Shown here in pieces: positions 1-6,531 of a stretch of DNA of 33,766 nt. Origin of the DNA: an uncultured Prevotellaceae bacterium. GTDB taxonomy: Bacteria; Bacteroidota; Bacteroidia; Bacteroidales; Bacteroidaceae. Where the stretch lies: contig CAMADY010000020.1 of the NCBI GenBank assembly GCA_945831805.1, positions 1 through 33,766 on the forward strand, given 5' to 3'. How positions within the stretch are numbered: the first letter of the stretch is position 1; the number at the start of each line of letters is the position of its first letter. The position numbers and the translations under genes are program-made. Below the pieces are notes generated by a model, which saw only the letters and a program-made list of their open reading frames with translations, was not told where the DNA came from and did not search any database.

Positions 1-168
1 TTGGTCTATTTGTTTGACCTTAATGACCTTTTTAATGCTCATAACATAGACGGACGTTTTCTTGCAAACGTTCTTTCCGTTGCTATTATTATAACATTGG
101 TTCAGTTTGTTGTAAAGAATATAGGCATGGTGTATATTGCTATGCAAAAATATGCAGTAGAAAAATAA
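1..168 (+). CDS. Internal fragment of a polysaccharide flippase (Wzx-like), plus strand, cut by window edge
   Basis: Frame 1 is open from the window edge to a TAA at 166-168 (55 codons). The translation contains QFVVKNIGMVYIAMQKYA, which follows the spacing of the QFVLK...A.QK(P/Y)A stretch in the middle of Bacteroidetes oligosaccharide flippases. It is preceded by a hydrophobic helix and a DLNDLFN segment like the loop before it. It would correspond to roughly residues 120-175 of the protein whose first ~98 residues lie on the opposite strand at 171-464. The two pieces therefore face each other head to head, as if the middle of one gene had been inverted. Antisense chance similarity is possible but unlikely given the aligned motif. 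Recognition is by eye. Confidence 0.55.
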   Translation: MVYLFDLNDLFNAHNIDGRFLANVLSVAIIITLVQFVVKNIGMVYIAMQKYAVEK

Positions 169-464
169 GATCTCGCTTTCTCGTAATCTCCAAGAGACAA
201 TGCCTCTGCAAGATAATTGCGCATACCGTTCCCCAACCCTACATCAAAAAAAGCGAACCAATATAGTATTGACGTCATTGCCATCCATATACCATAATTT
301 TCCGCATTCAGATAGTCTATGGTTATTGGCACCATGACAAGAGAGCAGGCTAATGCCGCTACCTTCATACCTGCTGACATGATAGTATTACGTATCACAT
401 TAGCCGTACGTTGATCTGTAGCGGAAAGAGAACCTATTATCTGCTGTAACTTTTGAATGCTCAT
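102..464 (-). CDS. N-terminal part of a polysaccharide flippase (Wzx/MATE-like), interrupted
   Basis: The first ~98 residues match the N-terminus of Bacteroidetes lipid-linked oligosaccharide flippases: a first helix (ALACSLVMVPITIDYL), then the GIWMAMTSILYWFAFFDVGLGNGMRN signature read in parts, then AEALSLGDYEKAR. Intact members have roughly 450-520 residues and 12-14 membrane segments; this frame stops after 120. Flippase-like coding on this strand fades near position 150-172, where the opposite strand begins to encode the middle of a similar protein. The frame after that point (down to the stop at 102) is probably meaningless antisense. It is the last gene of the minus-strand run SLBB - Wzz - flippase and starts 43 bp after the Wzz stop. 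As it stands it would not give a working transporter. Confidence 0.7.
   Translation of the reverse strand: MSIQKLQQIIGSLSATDQRTANVIRNTIMSAGMKVAALACSLVMVPITIDYLNAENYGIWMAMTSILYWFAFFDVGLGNGMRNYLAEALSLGDYEKARSYFSTAYFCIAIYTMPIFFTTN
150..173. other. Inversion-type junction inside the flippase gene
   Basis: Left of this point the plus strand encodes flippase middle sequence reading rightward. Right of it the minus strand encodes the flippase N-terminus reading leftward. The changeover contains the palindrome AGATCT at 168-173, a possible micro-inverted repeat. The order fits inversion of a segment of a few hundred bp carrying about residues 99-175, with the far end outside the window. A true DNA inversion and an assembly or read chimera at a contig end give the same picture here. 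Confidence 0.45.
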
Positions 465-506
465 CCTGTTTTCTGTTTGAGTAGATCTTTAAGACAAATT
501 AGAGAC

Positions 507-1592
507 TTAATGCAATTTCTTGAACCTTACATAGATTTCATCTCTTTGCTTGTCTGACAACACAAGCATCCAAATGAAATCAATAACCAACCCTAGGAAT
601 AGGAACATAATCAAAGTTACAATTCTTGGTCTGCTACTAGCTTTTTGAGGAGTATAGGCATTCTGTATGACAGTAAAAGCAGGCGTTCGCTCCTGCACCT
701 TTGCTTCTGCCGCCTTCATTTGTGCCATCATTTGATTATACAGATTAAAGTTTATCTGCATTTCGTTCTCCAATTGATCACGCTCATTGTTAACCCCCAT
801 TAGGATTACATCTACATTAGCATCACAGAATTCTGCATACAGTTCCTGAGATTTTACATATTTCTTTCTTGCATCTTCTACAAGTGCCTTATAATACTCA
901 TAGTCTGTACGCGCCTTTTTCGTACGATACTCTATTATATAGTTTTGCAACCTGTGCTGAAGAGTGTCTGCAATGATAGCTGCAACAACAGGATCCTGGT
1001 CTGTAACAGAGATTGTTATCTCACTTGTTTTTTTATCAACAAGGCAACCTATACTTTTGCTGATAGCAAATGCTAACTCTGTGTCATTACGGGAAAGGAA
1101 ATAAGGATCGACCTCTCCGTTCTTGCCTTTTGATGCAGGATCTGGTTTCTTTAACATCTCAGAGAGCCAAAGTGAAGGATAATTCCAAAATGGCATCTTG
1201 AGATCTTTTGTCAGGTGCATCTTATAAGTGCGCACATTGCTGTCATCTTTTAATCTTACAGGAATGTCGAACATTGACAGTACGAAATCTGTAGAGGAGA
1301 ATACGGCAGGATATATCTCTGGATAAATAGCATCAAGAGATGACTTACCATTTAAATCAACACCAAAGTTTGAAGCTAAATCTGCCAAATTTCCTGAAAC
1401 AGAGGCTCCAGCTGATATTTCTGGCGCAAGGATAACTGTAGATGTAAACAGTTTCGGAGTATTAAAGGCGACCACCATTCCTATCGCCCCTGCAATTACA
1501 AAAGTGATGCAAAGCAATTTCCAATTCCTGAGGACCTTGAGCGTATGTGCTATAATATCAATCTCTAAATGCCGTTTGTTTTCTTCTGTCAT
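507..1592 (-). CDS. Wzz-family polysaccharide chain-length regulator
   Basis: A 361-residue inner-membrane protein with the Wzz/PCP layout. A short cytoplasmic N-terminus leads to TM1 at about 23-44 (LLCITFVIAGAIGMVVAF). A large periplasmic part follows, with a charged helical region at about 215-300. A proline-containing PQKASSRPR segment then precedes TM2 at about 325-345. There is no C-terminal tyrosine-kinase domain, so this is the kinase-less type. Such proteins oligomerise around the polymerase and set the length of O-antigen or capsule chains. It lies 60 bp downstream of the SLBB export gene and upstream of the flippase, the usual order in Bacteroidales capsule loci. Its codons are more AT-rich than those of the SLBB gene, suggesting it belongs to the exchangeable part of the locus. 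Confidence 0.88.
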   Translation of the reverse strand: MTEENKRHLEIDIIAHTLKVLRNWKLLCITFVIAGAIGMVVAFNTPKLFTSTVILAPEISAGASVSGNLADLASNFGVDLNGKSSLDAIYPEIYPAVFSSTDFVLSMFDIPVRLKDDSNVRTYKMHLTKDLKMPFWNYPSLWLSEMLKKPDPASKGKNGEVDPYFLSRNDTELAFAISKSIGCLVDKKTSEITISVTDQDPVVAAIIADTLQHRLQNYIIEYRTKKARTDYEYYKALVEDARKKYVKSQELYAEFCDANVDVILMGVNNERDQLENEMQINFNLYNQMMAQMKAAEAKVQERTPAFTVIQNAYTPQKASSRPRIVTLIMFLFLGLVIDFIWMLVLSDKQRDEIYVRFKKLH

Positions 1593-1652
1593 ATCTCTAT
1601 TCGTATTTTGCTATTCTTGTATATAAGCAGACTTAAAGAATCCTGTTGACGA

Positions 1653-4124
1653 TTACTTCAGCAGGTTACCGATGGTTGCTGCCATTGTAGCGAGGGATGC
1701 TACGGAGGTGCCGATACCGAGCCACTGGTTCACCTTTGCAGGGTCGGTCTTTGGTTTCGTTGGAACAATTATCTCGCATCCTGGGGTTGGCTTTGCACCC
1801 TTGCCCATCTGGTTTACCGTACCATTCATGTGTACTATGTAGGTGTGGCTCTTCTTTGCACGTGCTCCGAAGCCGCCGGCCATGTTGACGTAGTACTTCG
1901 CATTCTCGCCCTTCTTGTATGCTACGGTGTTAGGATAGAGCACATCGCCACTGATCTTTACCGTATTGTTATATTCCGGCACTACGAGGCGGTCGTACTC
2001 GCGGAGCACGAGGTCGAAGTCGCTACCAGGCTTTTCTATTGCCTTGTCGAGCTGTATGCCGACATAGTAGATATCACCGAGGTTCAACTTTTCGGTGTCA
2101 ATACTGTCCTTACCGTCCTCATTCATCTTTGCCATCTGCAGAATCTGCTTCATGCGGAAGCGCTCGTCGTCCGTCATCTTGCGCTCAAGGCGTGCGCCTT
2201 TGATATAAGCAAGGGATGATGCGCCACCGGCTGCCTTCACGAGATCAGAGAGACGGTATTCGCGTTTGTTCATTGTATAGTCTCCAGGGAAGTTCACCTC
2301 TCCTGCAATAGACACATTCTGCTGAACGACATAGCCAGGGCTGCGACGAACATACACCTCATCGAAAGGCTGCAGCACGAATCCCGGCTCACCGTCAACG
2401 ACGAAGCCCTCGCGCAGTGCAAAGCTGAATGTCTTTGCGATGAGAGAGTCGGAGGTCGTTGCCTTTGAGTCATAGATACGGCGTGAGACGTCAACCTTTA
2501 CCGTAGATGCCGTCTCCTTCAGTCCACCGGCCTGCAGCACGAAGTCTTCGAGAGTTTCGTTGTCGGCATAGCGGTAAACGCCAGGATACTGCACCTCTCC
2601 ATGGATAGTGATGGTGCGTTCCGTCTGCTGCTCGCTCTTTGTTGGTATGAAGAGTATATCCTCGTTCTGGAGTGGGATGTCGGCAGTAGTGCCAGCAAGT
2701 ATTCCCTGCACGTCAACACTTATAACCTGCAGTGTGCGGTCAGGGTTCATGCGGTGCATCACGCCACGAGCCGTGAAGGCATCCTCCGTAACGCCGTCAC
2801 ACTGCTCAAGGAGTCCCTTGACAGTTGTGAGCTCGCCACCAAGCTGGTACATTCCTGGACGGAATACTGCACCCTTCACCTCTACCATATTCTCATAGCG
2901 GTCGAGGATGGAGTCGATGGTAACGACGTCACCGTCAGCAATCTTGAAGGAACTCATATCGAACTCATTGACGTTGAAGACGGAACGCTTATTGCCGTTG
3001 TTGCGGACAATGCGGACAGCCTTCTTGTAGGCATCGCTCTGGAAACCGCCGGCATACTGAAGCAGTGAGCCCACGCTCTCCGTCTTCTTCATCTCGTAGT
3101 ACATCGGGCGCTTGATCTTTCCTGAGATGTCAACCATGCAGTCGTAAGGACCAACCACGATGACATCATTGTCAGCAAGGCGCACATTACCCTTCAGCTT
3201 ACCGTTGAGGATGTAGTCATAGACGTCAACCACGCTGACGAGTCTTCCGTTGCGGAACACCTTGATGTTACGCAGGGTACCAATCTCATTGATGCCGCCA
3301 GCCATGTAGAGTGCATGGAAGACGGTAGCGAATGCAGAAAGCGTGAATGTTCCCGGAGTCTTCACCTCACCCATCACGTTAACCGATATGGTGCGTGTCT
3401 GTCCGAGAGACATCTTAATGCTACTGCTGCTGTAACGGCTGCCGAGGGTAGAGCGCAGGCGAGCCTGTGCCGCACCAACGCTGAGGCCTGCAATGTTTAC
3501 AGGTCCATAGCCTTCGATTGTTATGTCGCCATCAGGGCTGACGGTATAAGTGTTCGACTTCTGCGAAGCTCCGTAGATATCAACCTTCACCACGTCGCCC
3601 GCCCCGACGGTGTAGTTCTGCGGTGTTGCGATGTTCATGGCAGGTTCGAAGGTCAGCTCCTGGTTGTTGAAGATATTTCTTCCGAACACAGGGCGACCGT
3701 TATAAAGTGCTTCAGCGAAAGGTTCCTTTGGAGTGCTGAGCATTGCTTTCTCCTCTTCAAGCTCTGGCTCTTCCTCCTCCTTTACGGAGCCTTTTACGCC
3801 GCTTGTTTTCTTTGTTACATAATCCTCTTTCTTCTTGCCGTTATTCTGGCGCATTATCTGGTCTGCCCTGCCAACCGCCTCATCGGCAATAGCACCAGCA
3901 CCCTGTGCCTTCAGTTGCTTCTCGTATTTGTTGCGCACACGACGAATCTGCTGTATGTCAACGCCTTTCTCCATCAGCTTCGTCACAATCTTTGCCTGCG
4001 AAGTGCCGGCATTATGCTCCTTTACGACAAACTGCATTATCTGATCATCGGTCATTGACGACTGCGCCATAGCACTTACAGCAGCCATGACGGAAACAAA
4101 CATTATAAAGAGGATTTTCTTCAT
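1653..4124 (-). CDS. Polysaccharide export outer-membrane protein with six SLBB-like repeats (Wza-like)
   Basis: An 823-residue protein with signal peptide MKKILFIMFVSVMAAVSAMA then Q. There is no lipobox cysteine, unlike E. coli Wza. A charged, partly acidic region (about 95-127) precedes a Poly_export domain (about 168-240, starting YTVGAGDVVKVDIYG). Six SLBB-like beta-grasp units follow at about 244, 328, 412, 503, 602 and 720, each with a G.V..PG.(Y/F).L-type start and a later AGG. A hydrophobic C-terminal segment at 801-821 could cross the membrane. Large SLBB exporters of this size are normal in Bacteroidetes and form the periplasm-to-surface channel for capsule or exopolysaccharide. 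It is transcribed before Wzz and the flippase. Start chosen at the ATG giving a complete signal peptide. Confidence 0.92.
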   Translation of the reverse strand: MKKILFIMFVSVMAAVSAMAQSSMTDDQIMQFVVKEHNAGTSQAKIVTKLMEKGVDIQQIRRVRNKYEKQLKAQGAGAIADEAVGRADQIMRQNNGKKKEDYVTKKTSGVKGSVKEEEEPELEEEKAMLSTPKEPFAEALYNGRPVFGRNIFNNQELTFEPAMNIATPQNYTVGAGDVVKVDIYGASQKSNTYTVSPDGDITIEGYGPVNIAGLSVGAAQARLRSTLGSRYSSSSIKMSLGQTRTISVNVMGEVKTPGTFTLSAFATVFHALYMAGGINEIGTLRNIKVFRNGRLVSVVDVYDYILNGKLKGNVRLADNDVIVVGPYDCMVDISGKIKRPMYYEMKKTESVGSLLQYAGGFQSDAYKKAVRIVRNNGNKRSVFNVNEFDMSSFKIADGDVVTIDSILDRYENMVEVKGAVFRPGMYQLGGELTTVKGLLEQCDGVTEDAFTARGVMHRMNPDRTLQVISVDVQGILAGTTADIPLQNEDILFIPTKSEQQTERTITIHGEVQYPGVYRYADNETLEDFVLQAGGLKETASTVKVDVSRRIYDSKATTSDSLIAKTFSFALREGFVVDGEPGFVLQPFDEVYVRRSPGYVVQQNVSIAGEVNFPGDYTMNKREYRLSDLVKAAGGASSLAYIKGARLERKMTDDERFRMKQILQMAKMNEDGKDSIDTEKLNLGDIYYVGIQLDKAIEKPGSDFDLVLREYDRLVVPEYNNTVKISGDVLYPNTVAYKKGENAKYYVNMAGGFGARAKKSHTYIVHMNGTVNQMGKGAKPTPGCEIIVPTKPKTDPAKVNQWLGIGTSVASLATMAATIGNLLK

Positions 4125-4214
4125 CGTTATTTGAGTAGTTTTATTTCTATTTCTTTTCTAAACAAACGCACATCCGCGCAATTTATTATATAATGTATAA
4201 AAAAACTTAATCAC

Positions 4215-4277
4215 CCTTAACCGTTAACCCTTAACCTTTAACCTTTAACCGTTAACCCTTAACCATTAACCATTAAC
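4215..4277. repeat. Nine-copy heptamer array CNTTAAC
   Basis: Nine contiguous 7-bp units follow the pattern CNTTAAC, with N reading C, G, C, T, T, G, C, A, A; the other six positions never vary. On the coding (minus) strand the unit is GTTAANG. The stop codon of the GT2 gene lies inside the last unit, and the array occupies the gap before the SLBB gene. The same heptamer recurs in opposite orientation at 15221-15290. Seven is not a multiple of three, so the unit's TAA falls in all three coding-strand frames. Confidence 0.9.
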
Positions 4278-5058
4278 GACCATTACGCCTCACGCAGAAC
4301 CACAGGTGCATCATGGATGTCTGGACTATGCCGTAGTGCTTCGCCATAATCCGGAAGCGTTCAATGAGCGAAGCACGATGGTTCTTCACCGACATGCCGC
4401 CTTCGAGATAGTTGCAGAGCGTAAGGTGCGTGTTGTGCAACGGAAGATGCCGCTCCTCCGTCTCCTTCATAACCCTTATGCACCAATCCACATCGGCGGA
4501 GAATCTGTATTTCAGGTTGTACTTTATCTGTCTTGCGATGCTCGCCTTGGCATAGAACGCCTGATGGCACACCAGCATGCCGTTCATAAAACTGCGCCAT
4601 GTAAGTTTCTCCGGCGCCTTCAGTCGTCGTGCATGAAGGAAGCGTCCCTCGTCATCCACGATGTCCGTCTTGCCATACACCACTCCCGGCATCTCGCCCT
4701 TGTCCTTATAACACGTCGTCAACTGGTCTGCTATCTTCGCTATCGTGTCCTCGCTATGCAGCGTATCGCCGGCATTGAGGAACACGAGGTAGTCGCCGTC
4801 CGTCAGTGCAAGTCCTTTGTTCATGGCATCATACAGCCCATGGTCCTTCGCACTGATAGCCATGATGCTGCGCGACCGGTCCTTGTAGGCGCACCTCTCC
4901 TGATAGTCCTGTATCATCTTTACAGTACCATCGGTCGAAGCCCCGTCGATTATGACGTGCTGTATGTTCGGGTATGTCTGAGTCCTGACGCTCTCCAGCG
5001 TCCTCTCTATCTCTGCCGCTGCATTGTAGGTGCAGGTTATAATCGTGAATGTGAGCAT
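4273..5058 (-). CDS. Family 2 glycosyltransferase
   Basis: A 261-residue GT-A fold enzyme. It opens LTFTIITCTYNAA, has DGASTDGT at 38-45 for nucleotide binding, KDHGLYDAMNKG at 71-82 and NAGD at 95-98 as the DXD-like metal site. Length and motifs fit small soluble or membrane-associated GT2 enzymes of colanic-acid and capsule clusters that add a sugar from an NDP donor to a lipid-linked acceptor. The donor and acceptor cannot be read from sequence. It lies between the SGNH hydrolase and the SLBB exporter on the same strand. Its start is only 6 bp from an octamer array and its stop lies within a heptamer array, so both ends are set in repeats. Confidence 0.9.
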   Translation of the reverse strand: MLTFTIITCTYNAAAEIERTLESVRTQTYPNIQHVIIDGASTDGTVKMIQDYQERCAYKDRSRSIMAISAKDHGLYDAMNKGLALTDGDYLVFLNAGDTLHSEDTIAKIADQLTTCYKDKGEMPGVVYGKTDIVDDEGRFLHARRLKAPEKLTWRSFMNGMLVCHQAFYAKASIARQIKYNLKYRFSADVDWCIRVMKETEERHLPLHNTHLTLCNYLEGGMSVKNHRASLIERFRIMAKHYGIVQTSMMHLWFCVRRNGR

Positions 5059-5064
5059 TTTTTG

Positions 5065-5136
5065 CGGTTATGCGGTTGTACGGTTATGCGGTTGTGCGGT
5101 TATGCGGTTGTACGGTTGTACGGTTGTGCGGTTCTA
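5065..5136. repeat. Nine-copy octamer array CGGTTRTR
   Basis: Nine consecutive 8-bp units starting CGGTT. Positions 6 and 8 vary between A and G in the first eight units, and the last unit is CGGTTCTA. That final CTA is the TAG stop of the SGNH hydrolase gene read on the minus strand. The array fills nearly the whole gap between that stop and the ATG of the GT2 gene at 5058, so a copy-number change would shift stop-to-start spacing by 8 bp steps. Confidence 0.9.
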
Positions 5137-5940
5137 AAAAACAGGTATCGCAATAAGCTGCTGCATGATTGTCTTCGCCATGCGCTCGTGTCCCTTGTCG
5201 TTAGGATGCAGGCGATCCGTCTCCGCATTATTGAAATACTGCGCATACTCATCCAACATAGGGTAGAGTCCGCAGAGAGCATTGAGGTCTATCACCGGCA
5301 CCGCCCATATATTGCTAACCTCCTTTGTAGCATCCACATACGCCTGCAGGTATTCGCCACACGAGTTCGTATAGTCCTCCGAGCACTGCCAGTTCTTCTC
5401 GTTGGCATGGAAGTTCTGGCGATGTATAGGCGTCATCACCACAATCTGCTTCGTAGGATACATGCGCTTCACCTTGTCCATGGCAATGTTTATGCGACCG
5501 CGGTAGGTATCCTTGTCCATGCACAGGTACTGGCGCTTGCGAGGCGTCATCTTCTTCACCTGGCCATGACCATACATCACCTCCTCGTCCTTCTCCTCGT
5601 ACCACTTTCCGAGTGGCACACCGTTATTGTAGTCGTTCGTACCCATGAAGATCACGATGGCATCCACCGTGTCCCTATGCTGCTCCATCAGCAGGTCCGC
5701 CTGTCGCGGAATATCGTTCCACTGCCTGCCGCTCACGCCATATACGTACGGCGTAATCTGTAGCCACTGCTGCAGCCACGCCCAGTATTTGTTCTTCGCA
5801 GCCTTATTACGCGGATCCGTTATGGAGTCGCCGAAGTACGCCACCTTCTTGCCCTGCCAAGGGTGCTGCAAAATCATCTGTCCCATCGCCGGAACTGCAA
5901 GAGCCATCAGCAGCACCAGCAAATATATCTTCTGTTTCAT
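5134..5940 (-). CDS. Secreted SGNH/GDSL-family hydrolase
   Basis: A 268-residue protein with a signal peptide ending about residue 20 (ALAVPAMG then Q). SGNH blocks are clear: GDSITD with nucleophile Ser39 (block I), GVSGRQW at about 68-74 (block II glycine), GTND at 100-103 (block III) and DRLHPNDKGH near the C-terminus carrying the catalytic Asp and His (block V). Members are esterases or lipases, often removing acetyl groups from glycans; which ester is hydrolysed is unknown. The location beside GT2 and export genes is compatible with a polysaccharide O-acetyl esterase, but that is inference. A Bacteroidetes-type promoter lies about 130 bp upstream. Confidence 0.88.
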   Translation of the reverse strand: MKQKIYLLVLLMALAVPAMGQMILQHPWQGKKVAYFGDSITDPRNKAAKNKYWAWLQQWLQITPYVYGVSGRQWNDIPRQADLLMEQHRDTVDAIVIFMGTNDYNNGVPLGKWYEEKDEEVMYGHGQVKKMTPRKRQYLCMDKDTYRGRINIAMDKVKRMYPTKQIVVMTPIHRQNFHANEKNWQCSEDYTNSCGEYLQAYVDATKEVSNIWAVPVIDLNALCGLYPMLDEYAQYFNNAETDRLHPNDKGHERMAKTIMQQLIAIPVF

Positions 5941-6066
5941 GTGTGTTTATTTATTGTTTAGTTATACGAGTAATATAAACAGTCTTGCATGTTGTTCTGT
6001 AGCTGATTGCACTACATTTCGAGCGGCATAGTCTTTTTTGACAGACACCTTGCCGTAATTGTGGTG

Positions 6067-6097
6067 CAAAGATACACATTATTATTTAATTATGCAA
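6067..6097 (-). promoter_or_regulatory. Bacteroidetes-type promoter for the SGNH hydrolase gene
   Basis: On the minus strand TATCTTTG (6074 to 6067) matches the -7 consensus TAnnTTTG, and TTG at 6097-6095 sits 20 bp upstream as a partial -33 TTTG. Transcription would start near 6060, giving a leader of about 120 nt before the ATG at 5940. Confidence 0.55.
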
Positions 6098-6200
6098 GAC
6101 TATTGTAGGAAAAACTATTCCGTTTGCCGAAAAAAACGATAGGTGTTGTCGTGCGAAAGCATTGAGATTGTGGGACGGTGCGATAGCTATTATCGGTTTA

Positions 6201-6288
6201 TGCTTGCTGTCAAATGTTTGTCTGAGTGCTAACGAACGATTGTATGAGTGCAATCGAACATTCGTATGGTTGCACTCGGAAAGCACGA
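6201..6288. repeat. Three to four imperfect 22-bp direct repeats upstream of clpB
   Basis: Units begin at 6223, 6245 and 6267 with exact 22-bp spacing; the first two share TGAGTGC and CGAAC at the same positions (about 16 of 22 identical). A weaker copy begins at 6201. The third unit carries TTGCACTC, which is also the inverted partner of GAGTGCAA in the second, so a hairpin can form. The 22-bp period is about two helical turns, which suits side-by-side protein binding. GAGTGCTAA recalls half of the CIRCE element, but the half-site order is not that of CIRCE. Confidence 0.5.
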
Positions 6289-6344
6289 TTTTTTTGTGAG
6301 CATAAAGAATTGCATGATAAGGAGATTGTAATATCATAGTATTT

Positions 6345-6378
6345 TGTCATTATGACATGCTATATTGCCAAAATGACA
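6345..6378. promoter_or_regulatory. Two operator-like 13-bp dyads upstream of clpB
   Basis: TGTCATTATGACA at 6345-6357 is a perfect dyad around one central base. At 6366-6378 lies TGCCAAAATGACA, whose complement TGTCATTTTGGCA matches it at 11 of 13 positions. The centres (6351 and 6372) are 21 bp apart, two helical turns. This is the arrangement expected for paired dimer binding sites of a stress regulator; the regulator is unknown. Confidence 0.45.
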
Positions 6379-6531
6379 GACAGTTAAAAGGTGGTATGTA
6401 GTTTGAGAAATAGAGGTGTGAAGGGCTGAGCCTCACGCCAGGAACTATGCTTTGCGGCGAGGAATGAAGGAGACTTCCAGCAGTCCTATCTATTAGTCGT
6501 ACATTATTAAATAAAAAGGAGTTTAGAGATT

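Larger units (their letters stand above)
5941..6531. other. 590-bp non-coding divergent region between SGNH hydrolase and clpB
   Basis: No convincing gene is present; an 83-codon minus-strand frame (6086-6337) has no recognisable features and is treated as chance. The region holds a minus-strand promoter (6067-6097), three to four 22-bp direct repeats (6201-6288), two 13-bp dyads 21 bp apart (6345-6378) and an imperfect GC-rich stem in the presumed clpB leader (about 6430-6462). No consensus TAnnTTTG was found for clpB, although TAGTTTG (about 6399) and TATGCTTTG (about 6447) come close. Confidence 0.6.

Noticed and set aside
4211..4280. Telomere-like or CRISPR-like interpretation of the TTAACCC-type array
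   Set aside because: Units are contiguous 7-mers with no spacers, located inside a chromosomal gene cluster; neither a telomere nor a CRISPR array fits.
4306..5763. 485-codon plus-strand frame opposite GT2 and the SGNH hydrolase
   Set aside because: It is an antisense shadow of two well-supported genes and the octamer array, rich in His, Arg and Leu as such shadows are.
6223..6275. CIRCE (HrcA) operator ahead of clpB
   Set aside because: GAGTGCTAA resembles one CIRCE half, but the partner half TTAGCACTC is not upstream at 9-bp spacing, and the inverted copy is in the opposite order.
6086..6337. 83-codon minus-strand frame in the clpB upstream region
   Set aside because: Composition is His/Asn/Ser-rich without signal, domain or codon bias, and it overlaps the phased repeats; treated as chance.
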